From assembly GCA_021234155.1 (NCBI GenBank), contig JAJEKV010000006.1:10139003-10203002 (forward strand): a stretch of DNA of 64,000 nucleotides, given 5' to 3'. How positions within the stretch are numbered: position 1 is the stretch's first letter; every line of letters begins with the position of its first letter. Position numbers and translations under genes: made by a program. The notes under the pieces are model-generated. The model was not told the origin of the DNA, did no database searches, and saw only the letters and a program-made list of their open reading frames with translations. Shown here one piece after another: positions 46,589 to 57,590 of the stretch. The stretch comes from Isoetes taiwanensis (lineage: Eukaryota > Streptophyta > Lycopodiopsida > Isoetales > Isoetaceae).

Positions 46589-46660
46589 TTGGTTTAGCCT
46601 AGTGGTTACAGGCTTTGACTCGTATGTTGGTGGTGAAAGTTCGAGTCTCCCAATCAACCA
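46589..46660 (+). repeat. tRNA-like sequence (pseudo-tRNA or SINE head)
   Basis: A box TAGCCTAGTGG (46595-46605) and B box GTTCGAGTC (46639-46647). TTGGTT at 46589-46594 can pair with AATCAA (46652-46657), which is followed by CCA. The D stem GCC/GGC forms, but the anticodon and T stems do not, so it is not called as a functional tRNA. Confidence 0.4.
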
Positions 46661-47060
46661 TACCCTTTAAAAGTGATTTCTTATTCAACCGTCTTCCTTT
46701 CAAATGCATTCTTATTCCTTTTATTTATTTGCTTCCTTTCAAATGCATTCTTATTCCTTTTATTTATTTGCCACTATTGGTCCCGCGTGTTTTTTTGTTT
46801 AGTTGCCATTTAGATTTGTTTGCCATGATTTCTTTCTATTTCCAAATTGTTCCTAGGGTTTAGTAGTTTTTAGTTCCCCCCAGGTTTCCTTCGTAACCAC
46901 TTTGATACATTTAGCAATCTTCATATCTTGGCAATTACATTTGGGAGTTTTGATTTGTTAGACATGGTATTGCTTTTTTCCTGATGCTCATTCAACATAT
47001 GTCAACTTTATAGTGGCAATCACACCTTGCTCATCATCTTATAGAAGTTCTCTTTTGATC

Positions 47061-47217
47061 GGCCGGTTTTCCCCCTCCAGACGAGTCTCTCACCAAAATG
47101 CATGCGATTCGACACCGTCGGATCGCTATTTTGGGGAGAGACGAGGCTATATATATGTCTTTGGGCTCTTTCTCCATTATCAGCGTCTTCTCACAGCAGT
47201 TTTTTTTTTGTCTTAGT
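47061..47217 (+). promoter_or_regulatory. Promoter-like module, copy 2
   Basis: Starts with a 39-bp phrase (GGCCGGTTTTCCCCCTCCAG...) that recurs at 48052-48090, then the same CGACACCGTCGGATCG and CTATATATATG (47147-47157) arrangement as copy 1. Nothing coding follows; tandem repeats come next. Confidence 0.35.
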
Positions 47218-47279
47218 TCCCTCCCTCCCCACCCTAAGTTGTTTGCATTCATGTTTTTCATTTTGATTTGTGATTCCAT

Positions 47280-47450
47280 TTCGCATGGCTCGCGTGACCA
47301 GCCCCAGTATATTTGAGAGGTTATGTTGTTTTAAGATATGATGTTATGTCGCGTGGCTTGCGTGACTAGCCCCTCTGTATTTGAGAGGTTATGTTGTTTG
47401 AAGATATGCTCTTATGTCGCGTGGCTCGCGTGACCAGCCCCTTCTCTTAT
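47280..47450 (+). repeat. Tandem 68-69 bp repeats (about 2.4 copies)
   Basis: Units start TCGCGTGGCT (or TCGCATGGCT) at 47280, 47349 and 47417. Each holds GCGTGACCAGCCCC and TTTGAGAGGTTATGTTGTTT. The interval 47451-48413 has no supported gene; a small hairpin GGGTTTTC/GAAAACCC lies near 47815. Confidence 0.8.
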
Positions 47451-48413
47451 TGGAGGATTGTGATTTGTCATGGACCAGCCCCCTTGGGAGGCTTCGCCGA
47501 GCCGGCATGATGGCTTCTATTTTTTGAGTTAATTGCCTCTTTTTGTGTTGTTTCTTTTCAGGTCATCTCATCCTATGGCGACTTTGTTGCGTTATTTTTC
47601 TAATGCTAATGCATTCTATTTGTTTTCTTTTCTCCTAAGTTTTTAGGTGATCATGGCTATTTCTTTCTTTTGTTCGGCTCTCCCATGGAGTTTGAGATGC
47701 ATCGTCTGATTTGCGACCTCCATCTCTTGCTTCCTCGACTTTTTCATCAATGATCTCAACTTTGATGGCCTGGGCTTTTCCTTTGGAGCCGTCGGGCGAA
47801 GGTTTATCATTAGGGTTTTCTTCGAAAACCCGAAAGGGCGGGGTTTTTCATCACGGTGCTAAACTTTCGCACGTTGCCTCCTATTTGCCTTTCTTATTTT
47901 ACGCCATCTTAAAGGGGCCTGGGTTGTTTCTATGGCAGGTCCTCTTTATTATTATTAGTGGGTAGTGAGACCCAATTGGTGGACTACCCTCCACCTTAGA
48001 TATTTTTTCAAAATGTTGTACACTGCTGCGATGAAAGATATGCCTATCTATGGCCGGTTTTCCCCCTCCAGACGAGTCTCTCACCAAAATCTATTATCTA
48101 TAATTTGTTTGCAATATTATACGATAAGGGGTGATGCGTTTTGTATTTATACGAGAAGGATCATTGGTACTAAAAAAAAATATCATATAAATAAGATATG
48201 GGATAGACAAAAGTTGGAAACAATAGAACGTATTATATGCGGTTTTTTTAGAGAATTTTCGTATACGAAGGGATTTTTTTAGACCCTAGTAACGCACATG
48301 GTGTATCCATATATAGAGAGCTAACACCCCCGAGGGATGTCGGACCCAATTAATTTTGGGTTTCTCAATTTGGCATTATCTAGTGCCTTAAATATTGTTA
48401 AAGAAGGGCTACA

Positions 48414-48542
48414 TAACGTCCGTTGATGAGGCGTTATGGCCCGGAAGACATGGTTGAGGTGGCTATATGGCCAGGAAATGCCGGCCATATGGCCACCTCC
48501 GCCATTTCACTTGGGCCACTAATGCCTCATCAAAGGACGTTA
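48414..48542. repeat. Fold-back MITE of 129 bp
   Basis: TAACGTCC at 48414 and GGACGTTA ending at 48542 are outer inverted ends. The arms pair along about 57 bp (GATGAGGCGTTATGGCCC on the left; the complement of ATGCCTCATC on the right), finishing in GGTGGCTATATGGCC and GGCCATATGGCCACC around a loop of about 10 bases. No transposase; typical hairpin MITE. Confidence 0.75.
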
Positions 48543-49016
48543 CCTTGCCTTAACTTGGCTTAGTCATTTTGCTCTTGATGCAAAATTGAGCAAAATTTCT
48601 CAATTGAGTGCTGCAAGAATCAAATCTTTCCATCATGCTACTCCAACAGGGTCGAAAATCAGATTCTGCCCTGCTTTAGCTAAAAAGCCCCATGAAATGT
48701 CACTTGATTTGGGTCTAATTTAGAGTTTTTTTTCAATCTAACACTGCCACTCTTCTGATTGCTCGTGCCCATCGAATTCATCTCTGAATCCACTTCAAAA
48801 AGATATGATCTTGCTCTTGCCATTGAAGGACAACAAAAGAAAAAAAATGTGGCAACAAAAGACTGCGATTGATAATAAAAGAACAGCAATCAAGAATTGT
48901 GAGGCAACAAAAGATTTGAGATCAAGAAGTGATCACCTGACCTGTAGCAACAAAAAAAACTGCCGACCTGCCCATGCTGATCCTTGTTGGCAGGAACCAA
49001 ATATGGGAATCTTCCC

Positions 49017-50980
49017 TTTATTTTTATTTTTATTTTTATTTTGAGAATTCAAGAATATATTAAGAAACTAAAATGAAAGCAAATACATTGAGACCAGTCT
49101 CAAGAGGCTCCACTTAGTGTATCTTCGCATGTTTTTGTCAATGAAGAAAAATCCCATTTTGATCAACAATTTGCAGATATATTGACCATATCTCACGTTT
49201 TATCTCGTCGGAAGAACTTGAAATTTGATAGGCCTATCACAACTTATACCTCAGGGTTAGTATCAAGCGGAAAGGACTAAGCATTGCACATCGAAAGACC
49301 TTAGATCTCCGCCTCTTCCAAATAAGCCATATGAGCCACAAATGGAAAGCTTGCTTCTTGGCAACTGACTAAGTGCGAGGGAAGACTCTCAAAAGGATAT
49401 CCTGGTTGCACATTCTAGTCCCAAATAGTGACTTCATCCATATCCATGCTCCCCAAACCTCTATGCACAAACAATGCTCAATAGTCTCCCATCACAAAAT
49501 GCACAAGGGACATATCTCTGACACTTGAGGCTTAAATATGTGGACTCAGATGTTTACTCTGAGGCTTCGGCAGGATTTGCCAAAGAAAAGTGCAAATTTT
49601 CGCAGGAGGTAATCTATTCCATGCCCATGTCCATATCGACATCCGTTAGTAACCTGAGGGGCCACTTATATGAGGGTGGCAAAGTGTCATGAAGAGCAAG
49701 AAGCTTATATGTTGAAGCCACATACTTGGATGCATCAATGCTACTATAATGCTTCCAAACACGATCCACTTGGAGGACAATTGTGATGGAATTGGCTACT
49801 CTTGCACAAGTATGTACATCCCAACACTGGAGTCCAAATCTCTCCTTGAAGATGTGCCAAGGTGCCACTTCTTCATTCCAATACCAATCATCAATGGATG
49901 TGATGCCTGCTGTAGTCCATCAACATTGAGTATGTGGATGAAGACATGATGCGAAAGGAGATGGGCCAGTGAAGGAGTTCAAGGGTACCTATAGAAAAGG
50001 CAATGTAGCGACTTTACACATGTCTATATCCAAGGAAAAGAGCACCATGATTGCCTCCCAAGCCTTTAGGAGCTTCTTCAAGAAGGGGAAGCATGTGGGA
50101 ACGGACGTATCTCCTACAACAAGGCCCACGGCGGCTGAACTAGGATCGATGGCTTTCCAATTATAGTAGAATGCCGAAGCGACTGTGCCAACAAAGCCAG
50201 CCCTGGGATTGCTACTTGTGTAACAACTGTCAAATAAACTTGGACAATAGGACCTTAGTATGCAAAGAGACATCAAGCATATCCAAGCTCCCTGCAACTT
50301 TAAGCTGCGGACACTTCCACCATGCAACCTTCACTGTGGCCTCTTCCTCATTCCTACCCCACAAAATATTCGAATGGTGTCATCCAACCCCTTAACCACA
50401 ACTTTCGGAGCCAATATACAAGATATGTATATACGGGTGCTGCTTGAAACGGATTTAGCCTCCACAATCCGTGCTGCCACGGTAAGTTTACTACCACTCC
50501 ACTAGTTTAGATGCTGCTTAAGATTCTGTAATGTCTGCGCCCACACTACCTGAGCAAAAATATTTAATCCAAATGGCGTACCTAACAACTTGGCACATGC
50601 ATATCGGGGTGTAAGCGCCCATAAAAAAAAATCACTCAACCATGTAGGAGGAGGTTCCTCCAAGGCCCACATTGCCAAACACTTTGACCAGTTGAGCAAA
50701 CACCCTAAAGCTATAGAGAATGCATCCAAAATTTTCTTGGTTGTCTAGAGATTGTTGCATCTACAGGGAGGAAAAGGAATCTGTCATCCGCAAATTGATG
50801 GCATACTTGCAAGGACCCGTCATCCATGAAGACCCTGCACTGCTTGTCAGTCATTGCAACCTAAAAAAGCTGAGATAATGCCGCTGACACAATGGTAAAC
50901 AAGAAGGGGGTCAGGAAACATCCCTGCCTGATCCCCAATTTACATCAAACTGATTTTTGGAAGCTTGAAGGAGGAGGAAC
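49017..50980 (-). mobile_element. Decayed plant L1-type LINE
   Basis: Minus-strand fragments of a reverse transcriptase: IRQGCFLTPFLFTIVS (about 50937-50890), FADDR (50794-50780), NWSKCLAMWALEEPPPTWLS, LLGTPFGLN (near 50590), then CPLCILWWETIEH (about 49500-49450), the L1-type zinc-knuckle region. Many frameshifts and stops. The 3' end carries an (AAAAT)n run at 49043-49017. The WETIEH type of C-terminus is that of ordinary plant L1 elements, unlike the LINE-1/2/3 family. 48543-49016 is non-coding as far as I can see. Confidence 0.75.
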
Positions 50981-51264
50981 AACCCTACTTACCAAGAAGA
51001 TGGAGATCCTTCGTGGTAACGGTTCTAGCCAAGAAATCGGTTAGTAGATTAGATAGCTTGAATTCCTACATAGAAACTAACCTTGGTTTGGATAAATGGA
51101 TGTTAAATCTTATGTTGGTTCTTAGTTACAAGGTTATGAATGGAATGTTAATTCTATGTTGCACCTCTTCTGCTTTTCGGGTTTCTTTTTCTTTTTCTTT
51201 TTTTTAGCACGCCAGCCTAACCAAGCGTGCAACCCTCCTTGCAATTCTAGGCTATCCACGTAGC

Positions 51265-51703
51265 AATTCCAAGTAAGCAAAACGTGAGGTGGCATGTTCT
51301 ACACCTTAGGATGCTCTCTTTTACGAATCAATGGCCGAGAAAATTAGAAAAATGGCTAAAAATGGCACGGAGATGGAGAAGGTCGCGAAATAACTCCCTC
51401 CCTCCATCGAGCCTTTTTTTTTATGCTTTCGCTCGTCCGATTGCTTCTTTCTGTGTCAATCCGCCGTATGCTTTCGCTCGTCCGATTATCTTCTTCCTAT
51501 GTAATAGACGATCTCTGACGATCTCTGTAATAGACGATCTTCTTCTTCGTATTAAACATTTCTTGTTTTTGTAGGTGCATTCATCCAAGTGTTTGATTTG
51601 TAAGACGGTTTCTTCAAGGAAAACGTATTCTTCCGTAAGTTTTGTTTATGACGACCTTATCCCCTGTAATTTCCATGTGATCTTTGTTGACAGAAGCCTT
51701 TAT
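51265..51703 (+). repeat. 440-bp direct repeat, copy 1
   Basis: Begins CCAAGTAAGCAAAACGTGAG. It contains two ATGCTTTCGCTCGTCCGATT units, a pair of GACGATCTCTG units and a TTCTTGTTTTTGTAGGTGC splice-acceptor-like phrase. It is about 97% the same as 54045-54487. No TG..CA ends or primer site, so not an obvious LTR pair. It could be a duplicated gene 5' region. Confidence 0.75.
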
Positions 51704-52491
51704 ATTCATAGCTGCATCATGGGCTCACAAAGGAGATAGAAGGGGTTACCCACGATAGGAATGGAAAATGAAATGAATAGCCAGTCTTCAACATTTTGGA
51801 GTCGCGTGTATGTTTCCATAGATTTCAATAGAGCAGTGTAGTGACCAGTCTGACTGTCTTGCAATAAATCCTTAGTATCAATATAAAGCAGTGTAGTAAC
51901 CAGTCCGACTGCCTTGCAATGAATCCTTATTGTCTTGATTTGTTTGGAGCCGACATCTTCTGTTCTTTACATATTTTAAATGGAAATTCAAAATTGTGGT
52001 TGTCAAAAATCTTAAATATGGTGAAAGTAGTCCAAAACAGCAAGCATCAGGACAGTGGGATATAGCTTTTACTGTGTTGCGGCCACAATTTTACAGGTTC
52101 TTAGTCGTTCTTCTCGTTGACTAGGGTATTTTACGAGTTTCTTATGCTTTGTTATTATAGGCATTAACTTCACTTGTTCAATAGCCTTGGTCGCTATCTT
52201 ACTTTCGGGCCATCACAAATCAGGAATGCAGAGTTTGGATTCCTTCTGTTAAATTCTTTTGTGCTATTTCGACCATGAGCTTATAGTTTACCTAGAATCA
52301 CCTTGCTTATCTGTCATTTTCTTGCTTTAATCATTATTATGCCAGCGTGCTTACCAGGGCCATTGTTTCTAGGGCTTAGATATAGATCATACCATTCACT
52401 TCAGGCCTGAAGCCATTTTGTACGTAAAGGACTAGAACCCCAACTGCATGCAAGAGACGTGAGTACGTTTCTTAGATGTTGTTACTTGTCC

Positions 52492-52815
52492 TTATTATCA
52501 TCCCCAATTTTGCATGTTGCCTCAGAGCAGCCTGTATGGCCATTTATCTGCTTGATCTTCCGAAGAATTGTGCTCCTGGTTGTTATATTTGCCTTGAATT
52601 TCTTCATGCTTTTGCCATAACCTTAGAGATCCAAGTGTTTTGGCCATTATCACGACCTTATCCCCTGTAATTTCCATGTGATCTTTGCTGACAGAAGCCT
52701 TTATATTCATAGCTGCATCATGAGCCATGCGAACATCCTTATTATCATCCCCAATCTTGCCTGTTGTCTCAGAGCAGCCTGTATGGCCATTTATCTGCTT
52801 GATCTTCCGAAATTG
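52492..52815 (+). repeat. Tandem duplication of about 245 bp
   Basis: CCTTATTATCATCCCCAAT starts at 52492 and 52737, followed in both by CAGAGCAGCCTGTATGGCC. The linking part (52650-52715) is also shared with the end of the 440-bp repeat at 51661-51730. A minus-strand frame (52836-52522) spans both units but shows no domain. 51704-52491 holds nothing I recognise. Confidence 0.7.
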
Positions 52816-53091
52816 GAATAGCCTCTTAATGAACAAAATCAGAGCAACATTTCAAGCCATGCTTTTGTTAGCTCATTCAAATAGCGGATCTTATGGTGAT
52901 GCTCTGTTGGATGCCCAAAATTATTTCCTTATCCACGCTTTTTCGTATCTATGCAGGTGATTGTTGCTTCTTTGGAATAGAGTACATCAAAAAGTAACTG
53001 GCAGTCAAAGGTAGGAGTATGACAGGACCTCTGAGGCATTAGTACAAATTATAACAAATTGGAGGCAGATACATGGGTTGCATAAGCAACC

Positions 53092-53585
53092 ACATATTGC
53101 CAGGTTTAAAATCAGACACTTTTCAGGAAATAAAAGCAGACAATATAGTTCTGCATGCATTATAAATGGATGTGTAAACTTCCCTATGTGACAGAATGCC
53201 AGGAGGAGCAGCCTGAATACATTTCTCAGAATACATCTACCGGCTAACTTTCCATCTTCTGTTGGAATACATCTACCTGCAGCATAAGTCAGACTGTTTA
53301 GCAGGTCTATGTCTAGCACATCTGCTCAATCATATTGCCAGGTTTAAAATCAGACACTTTTCAGGAAATAAAAGCAGACAATATAGTTCTGCATGCATTT
53401 CTCATATTTTAAAATAGAAAGGACAAAGAGGCTCACATTTGAATACTCGTCTTAAAAGTATTATAAATGGATGTGTAAACTTCCCTATGTGACAGAATGC
53501 CAGGAGGAGCAGCTTGAATATACCGGCTAACTTTCCATCTTCTGTTGGAATACATCTACCCATAGTATAAGTCGGACTGTTTAGC
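53092..53585 (+). repeat. Tandem duplication of about 250-290 bp
   Basis: ATATTGCCAGGTTTAAAATC at about 53093 and 53333, then a shared GGATGTGTAAACTTCCC block (53168, 53469) and GCTAACTTTCCATCTTCTG (53241, 53525). The second copy has a roughly 60-bp insertion. Non-coding. 53586-54044 holds no gene I can see. Confidence 0.7.
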
Positions 53586-54044
53586 ACCTTTATGTCCAGG
53601 TTTATGCCTTCCCATTATGCCCAGGCTGCACGTTAGTCTCATGCACTACTGTTTCGGCATTAAACATTTGTGTATATCAAAGATGAGTGTAGGCAGCCAT
53701 AAGTCTACTAATGTCTTTTAGCATCCTAATTGAAGCTGCAGTCATATCTCTGGTAGAGACCAGATGGTGATAGTAAATTTGATATAATTTACAAGCAATA
53801 AATACGTATTTGCAGTATATATTTACTTCTCAGCAGTACCATGCCAATAGATAAAACGTGCACTGTGTTCTGTATAAACATGGCTGAGCGGGATCGTTTT
53901 ATGTTCTTAATCTCTCAACATGGACACATTGCATTGAAAGCTTTTACGCTCACTTTCTTAGCATCTATTGCCAATGTCATGAGGACTACCGTATGAAATT
54001 GTGCCATGTAGATCCACTATTTTGAATCTGTTCTAAGCATAGTA

Positions 54045-54487
54045 GCAGTTCCAAGTAAGCAAAACGTGAGGTGGCATGTTCTGCACCTTAGGATGCTCTC
54101 TTTTACGAATCAATGGCCGAGAAAATTAGAAAAATGGCTAAAAATGGCACGGAGATAAAGAAGGTCGCGAAATAACTCCCTCCCTCCATCGAGCCTTTTT
54201 TTTTTATGCTTTCGCTCGTCCGATTGCTTCTTCCTGTGTCAATCCGCCGTATGCTTTCGCTCGTCCGATTATCTTCTTCCTATGTAATAGACGATCTCTG
54301 ACGATCTCTGTAATAGACGATCTTCTTCTTCGTATTAACCATTTCTTGTTTTTGTAGGTGCATTCATCCAAGTGTTTGATTTGTAGACAGTTTCTTCAAG
54401 GAAAACGTATTCTTCCGTAAGTTTTGTTTATGACGACCTTATCCCTTGTAATTTCCATGTGATCTTTGTTGACAGAAGCCTTTATAT
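54045..54487 (+). repeat. 440-bp direct repeat, copy 2
   Basis: Sister of 51265-51703, in direct orientation 2.8 kb away. It ends at ...AGAAGCCTTTATAT and passes abruptly into the A-rich nuclease-relic segment, which marks a junction. Confidence 0.75.
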
Positions 54488-54544
54488 AAACCTAAAAACA
54501 AAAATAAGAAACCGCAACGAATACCGAATCAACTAACAATTCTT

Positions 54545-54898
54545 TTCACAGGATTTGTCAAACACATCCTAAGGAAAAAGAATGTCGAAGCCAACTACGA
54601 CAACATGACCAAAAAACAAGGAATTCAACACCTTGCAACCATCTCAGAGGGCATCACAACCTATCAAGCTTCTATATTGCACGTCGGCTATAACTTGACG
54701 ATAGACGAATGTCTATCTCTAAATAAACAATCAGGCCAACAGATGATGACAACCCTAATGAAGTTATATAACCATGATCATAAAACCAACAATCCAATGA
54801 CAATAGAAAAGGCAACATATGTATTTGACGACAAACTTGCCTTAGAATTATTTGGAAATATTGACTTCTTTCCAGACCTGCCGTCCGATGACAGTTAA
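54545..54898 (+). other. Unrecognised open frame next to the GIY-YIG relic
   Basis: The frame is open from about 54545 (TGFVKHILRKKN) through ATG at 54605 to TAA at 54896-54898. It contains GIQHLATISEGITTYQASIL and ends FFPDLPSDDS. Codon use is A- and AC-rich, like the following GIY-YIG segment and unlike the surroundings, so the two probably arrived together. I recognise no domain. It may be the end of a longer protein truncated at the 54487 junction. Confidence 0.3.
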
Positions 54899-55080
54899 TA
54901 GACTCATAAACCTCACTATCATATTTTTCATATGCTAAACTATTCATCTACTTAAACTGTCAAAGATAAGACAATACAATTCCAATCTCAAATGCTACTT
55001 TAATAATCATAAACACATGTAATCTAAAACTAAATAATAATAAGGAACAAACAAAACATCTACATCGCAAATCAACTCCT

Positions 55081-55410
55081 AACACACCTAACAATGACAC
55101 ATGCAAAACAACACCGACGATAAAGATATATTGCCTAACGTGCAATAAGAACAACAAGAAATACATCGGACAAACAACAAACCTATCAACAAGGTACAAA
55201 CAGCACAAATCAAAACCAAATCTCAAAATGGCAGCAGACGTGCAGAAGTACAAACCGTAGAAAAGAACTTCCACATCAACCTTTTACAAGAAACCAAAAC
55301 CAAGAAAATGGCAAACGAAATCGAAAGACGTTACATAAACCTTTACAACACAACAAAAGATGGCTACAACAACCTCATATCTTGCCCATCTAAAACTAAG
55401 AAATACTAGT
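55081..55410 (+). pseudogene. GIY-YIG endonuclease-like segment, frameshifted
   Basis: Frame 1 encodes KIYCLTCNKNNKKYIGQTTN (55123 onward) and LSTRYKQHKSK, stopping at TAG 55258. After a one-base shift near 55250, frame 3 encodes FHINLLQET, ANEIERRYINLYN and DGYNNL to TAG near 55408. The GIY-YIG hallmarks are present in order: Y of IY, YIG, the R and H of RYKQH, the Glu of EIERRY and the Asn of GYN. Such domains occur in homing endonucleases, Penelope-like retroelements and large DNA viruses. No RT is visible next to it. Its A-rich codon use suggests an outside source. It cannot make a full protein. Confidence 0.6.
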
Positions 55411-55531
55411 ATCTTAAACGAAGAGGGATCATATAAACAACATTCGCTATTCCAACCACGAACAATAAATTTCAATACAAATTTTCCCTCCGCCTTTATT
55501 TTCTACAGCCTCTGGCGTGCCTTTTTGCTAG

Positions 55532-55554
55532 TTTTTTTTTTTTTTTTTTTTTTT
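55532..55554. repeat. Poly(T) run of 23
   Basis: Could be the poly(A) of a minus-strand retrocopy whose body lies to the right, but I found no matching body or target duplication. 55560-57430 has no gene I can support. Confidence 0.8.
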
Positions 55555-57434
55555 GGGGAACCTAAAAACTAGTGTGATTATAGATGTTTCTAGCTAGAAC
55601 CCCCACAAATCCCGATAAATGCAGCTTGTGCATTAAGAGCCCGCATGGTTCTGGACGCTATGTGATGATTGGGGAACAAATAATGGGGACAGTGGGATTA
55701 TGGAGGAAAGGGCCCTACTGAGCATGGCTACTGAGGCCCTTGTAATGAGCTAGGCTTATATTTGATCACTGTGTGTGGGTCGAGCATGAGTCTGACACCC
55801 CCTAGGTCGTAGGTATAGCCTGACTCTTTGTTTGGGGGTTAAGTCAAGTATGGAAGGGTGATGCGGGTCCTCTAGCTCTCCCAAAATCTCATTGTGCTTC
55901 TGGATGAAACTTGTCTTGCAAGTTCTTGCCTCATGAGACTAGGGTTTTGCAACTTGGAGTGTTCTTGTAGGATGAATCCTTAGGACCACGTCTTTGGAAA
56001 TTTACAGTCACTGCTCAACATGTTATAGCCTATCTGCAAAGTGTGCATAGGAGGGACAGATGGAGTGGACTACCCTAGCCAATGTTCTATGCCACCCAAA
56101 GCCACTATCATGACTTTGTTTGTCAATCCCCTTGAGCCTGAACACAGGGTAGGAGCCCTTATTTCTGTTGCACTATGTATGTTTTGATGATGTTCCCTAA
56201 TGTTGTTGGATGGGCCACCCTTCATGGCGATATATAATTATACCTATTGTTGTTGTCAATGTTGTAAGCTAACATGTAGACGCGCTTCCACAATATAGGA
56301 TGTCCTAGAGGAGGACTAGTCAATGACACCTACATGTCCTTCGCTCAGACACTTGGCCATCCCAAGTGGTCCGTGCTAGATGGAGGGCCTTCCTTAATGA
56401 TGGAGTCATCGGGGTATTTCTCATATTTATACGATAGAAGCATGATATAGGTTTTTTTTGCATGGGTTTTGGGGAGAGAGAGAGAGAGGGGTGACGTCCC
56501 CCCTTAAAGAAAGGAGACTGAATCTTGCTTCTATTGAAATTACTATATGAATACACATTTTTTAAATTTTGTAATCAGCACTAGGCTCAAATTATGGCAA
56601 TATTCCATCACAATTGTAACGCGTACTCGTGCACCACATATTGTGGAGCTGCGCCACTTCACCTGTTTCATTTGCTCTATTTTCAGGTTCCCCTGTTTCA
56701 AGCTCTGTGTATAGCGCTCTGAGCTGCGGCATGCAAATCTTCACCCATGCTCTTAGATCTGCGCCCCCTAGATCACCAAGTACTGCCTCAGCTCAAGCGC
56801 AACCACAGAGTTAGATCAATGGAGGCCTCTTCTTAAAAAGCAATGTAGCAGACAGAAATTTGGGTGCATTTTCAACACGGTTTATAGTAGCAGCAGCATT
56901 TTCAACTCCGTTTATAGGATCTGAATTGAAAAGGCATGAGTGTTTTGCTTTGTTTTTTTGTCTGTTTTCTTTCTCATGAAGAAAGCTCAAGCTCTGATTC
57001 CTTTCTATGGCAGAACACTGGCAGAAGACTGATGCTTACAAGGCAAAGGATTGTCCAGGTGCTTACAGAAAACTTTAACTCGTTTTTTAATCATTCAAAA
57101 CGTGTTTTCTGAAATTCCTTTCTGTTTTCTATGTGGGTTTTGTAGAATCCTTCCTTCCCATAATTGTCACGAAACCCAGCTCATTTTGCTTCTTTAAGCG
57201 ATTATATTCTCTTTTTTTTTTTGCTTTTTCCGATTCTTTAATCACACACAACAGAGAGCTGGTTTTAGGGTCTTTCAAAGGTGACGGAAGAAAGAAGCTA
57301 TTTGTTTTGTAGAGATTTCTTGCTTGTTAACAGATTTTGGTCTTCAAATTTTGTATAGAAACCAATTTCGAGCATATATCACTCAATAGAGCATTCTTCA
57401 CTTGGAAATTTGAGCATAGTGTTGATTACGTCCC

Positions 57435-57590
57435 GTAATCTATGTCGGGGGCTCATTACGCCCTCGTAGGGCCTCTCGACGGCGCCGCCAGCCTCGACGG
57501 CACTCACGGCTCCGTCGCTCATGCGCTGCCTCGATTGGCGGCGCCGCCTCGTGGTCCTACGGGGCGTAATAAGCCCCTGGCATAGATTAC
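57435..57590. repeat. GC-rich fold-back element of 156 bp
   Basis: GTAATCTATG (57435) and CATAGATTAC (ending 57590) are the outer inverted ends. The arms continue through GGGGGCTCATTACGCCC on the left and GGGGCGTAATAAGCCCC on the right to a GGCGCCGCC-rich centre. The CpG-dense core stands out in AT-rich DNA. The minus-strand frame across it (57624-57379) is a by-product. Confidence 0.7.

Noticed and set aside
46589-46660. Functional tRNA gene
   Set aside because: A and B boxes, a weak acceptor stem and CCA are present, but the anticodon and T stems do not form.
51265-54487. LTR retrotransposon bounded by the 440-bp direct repeats
   Set aside because: No TG...CA ends, primer site, purine tract or target duplication; the interior has no gag or pol.
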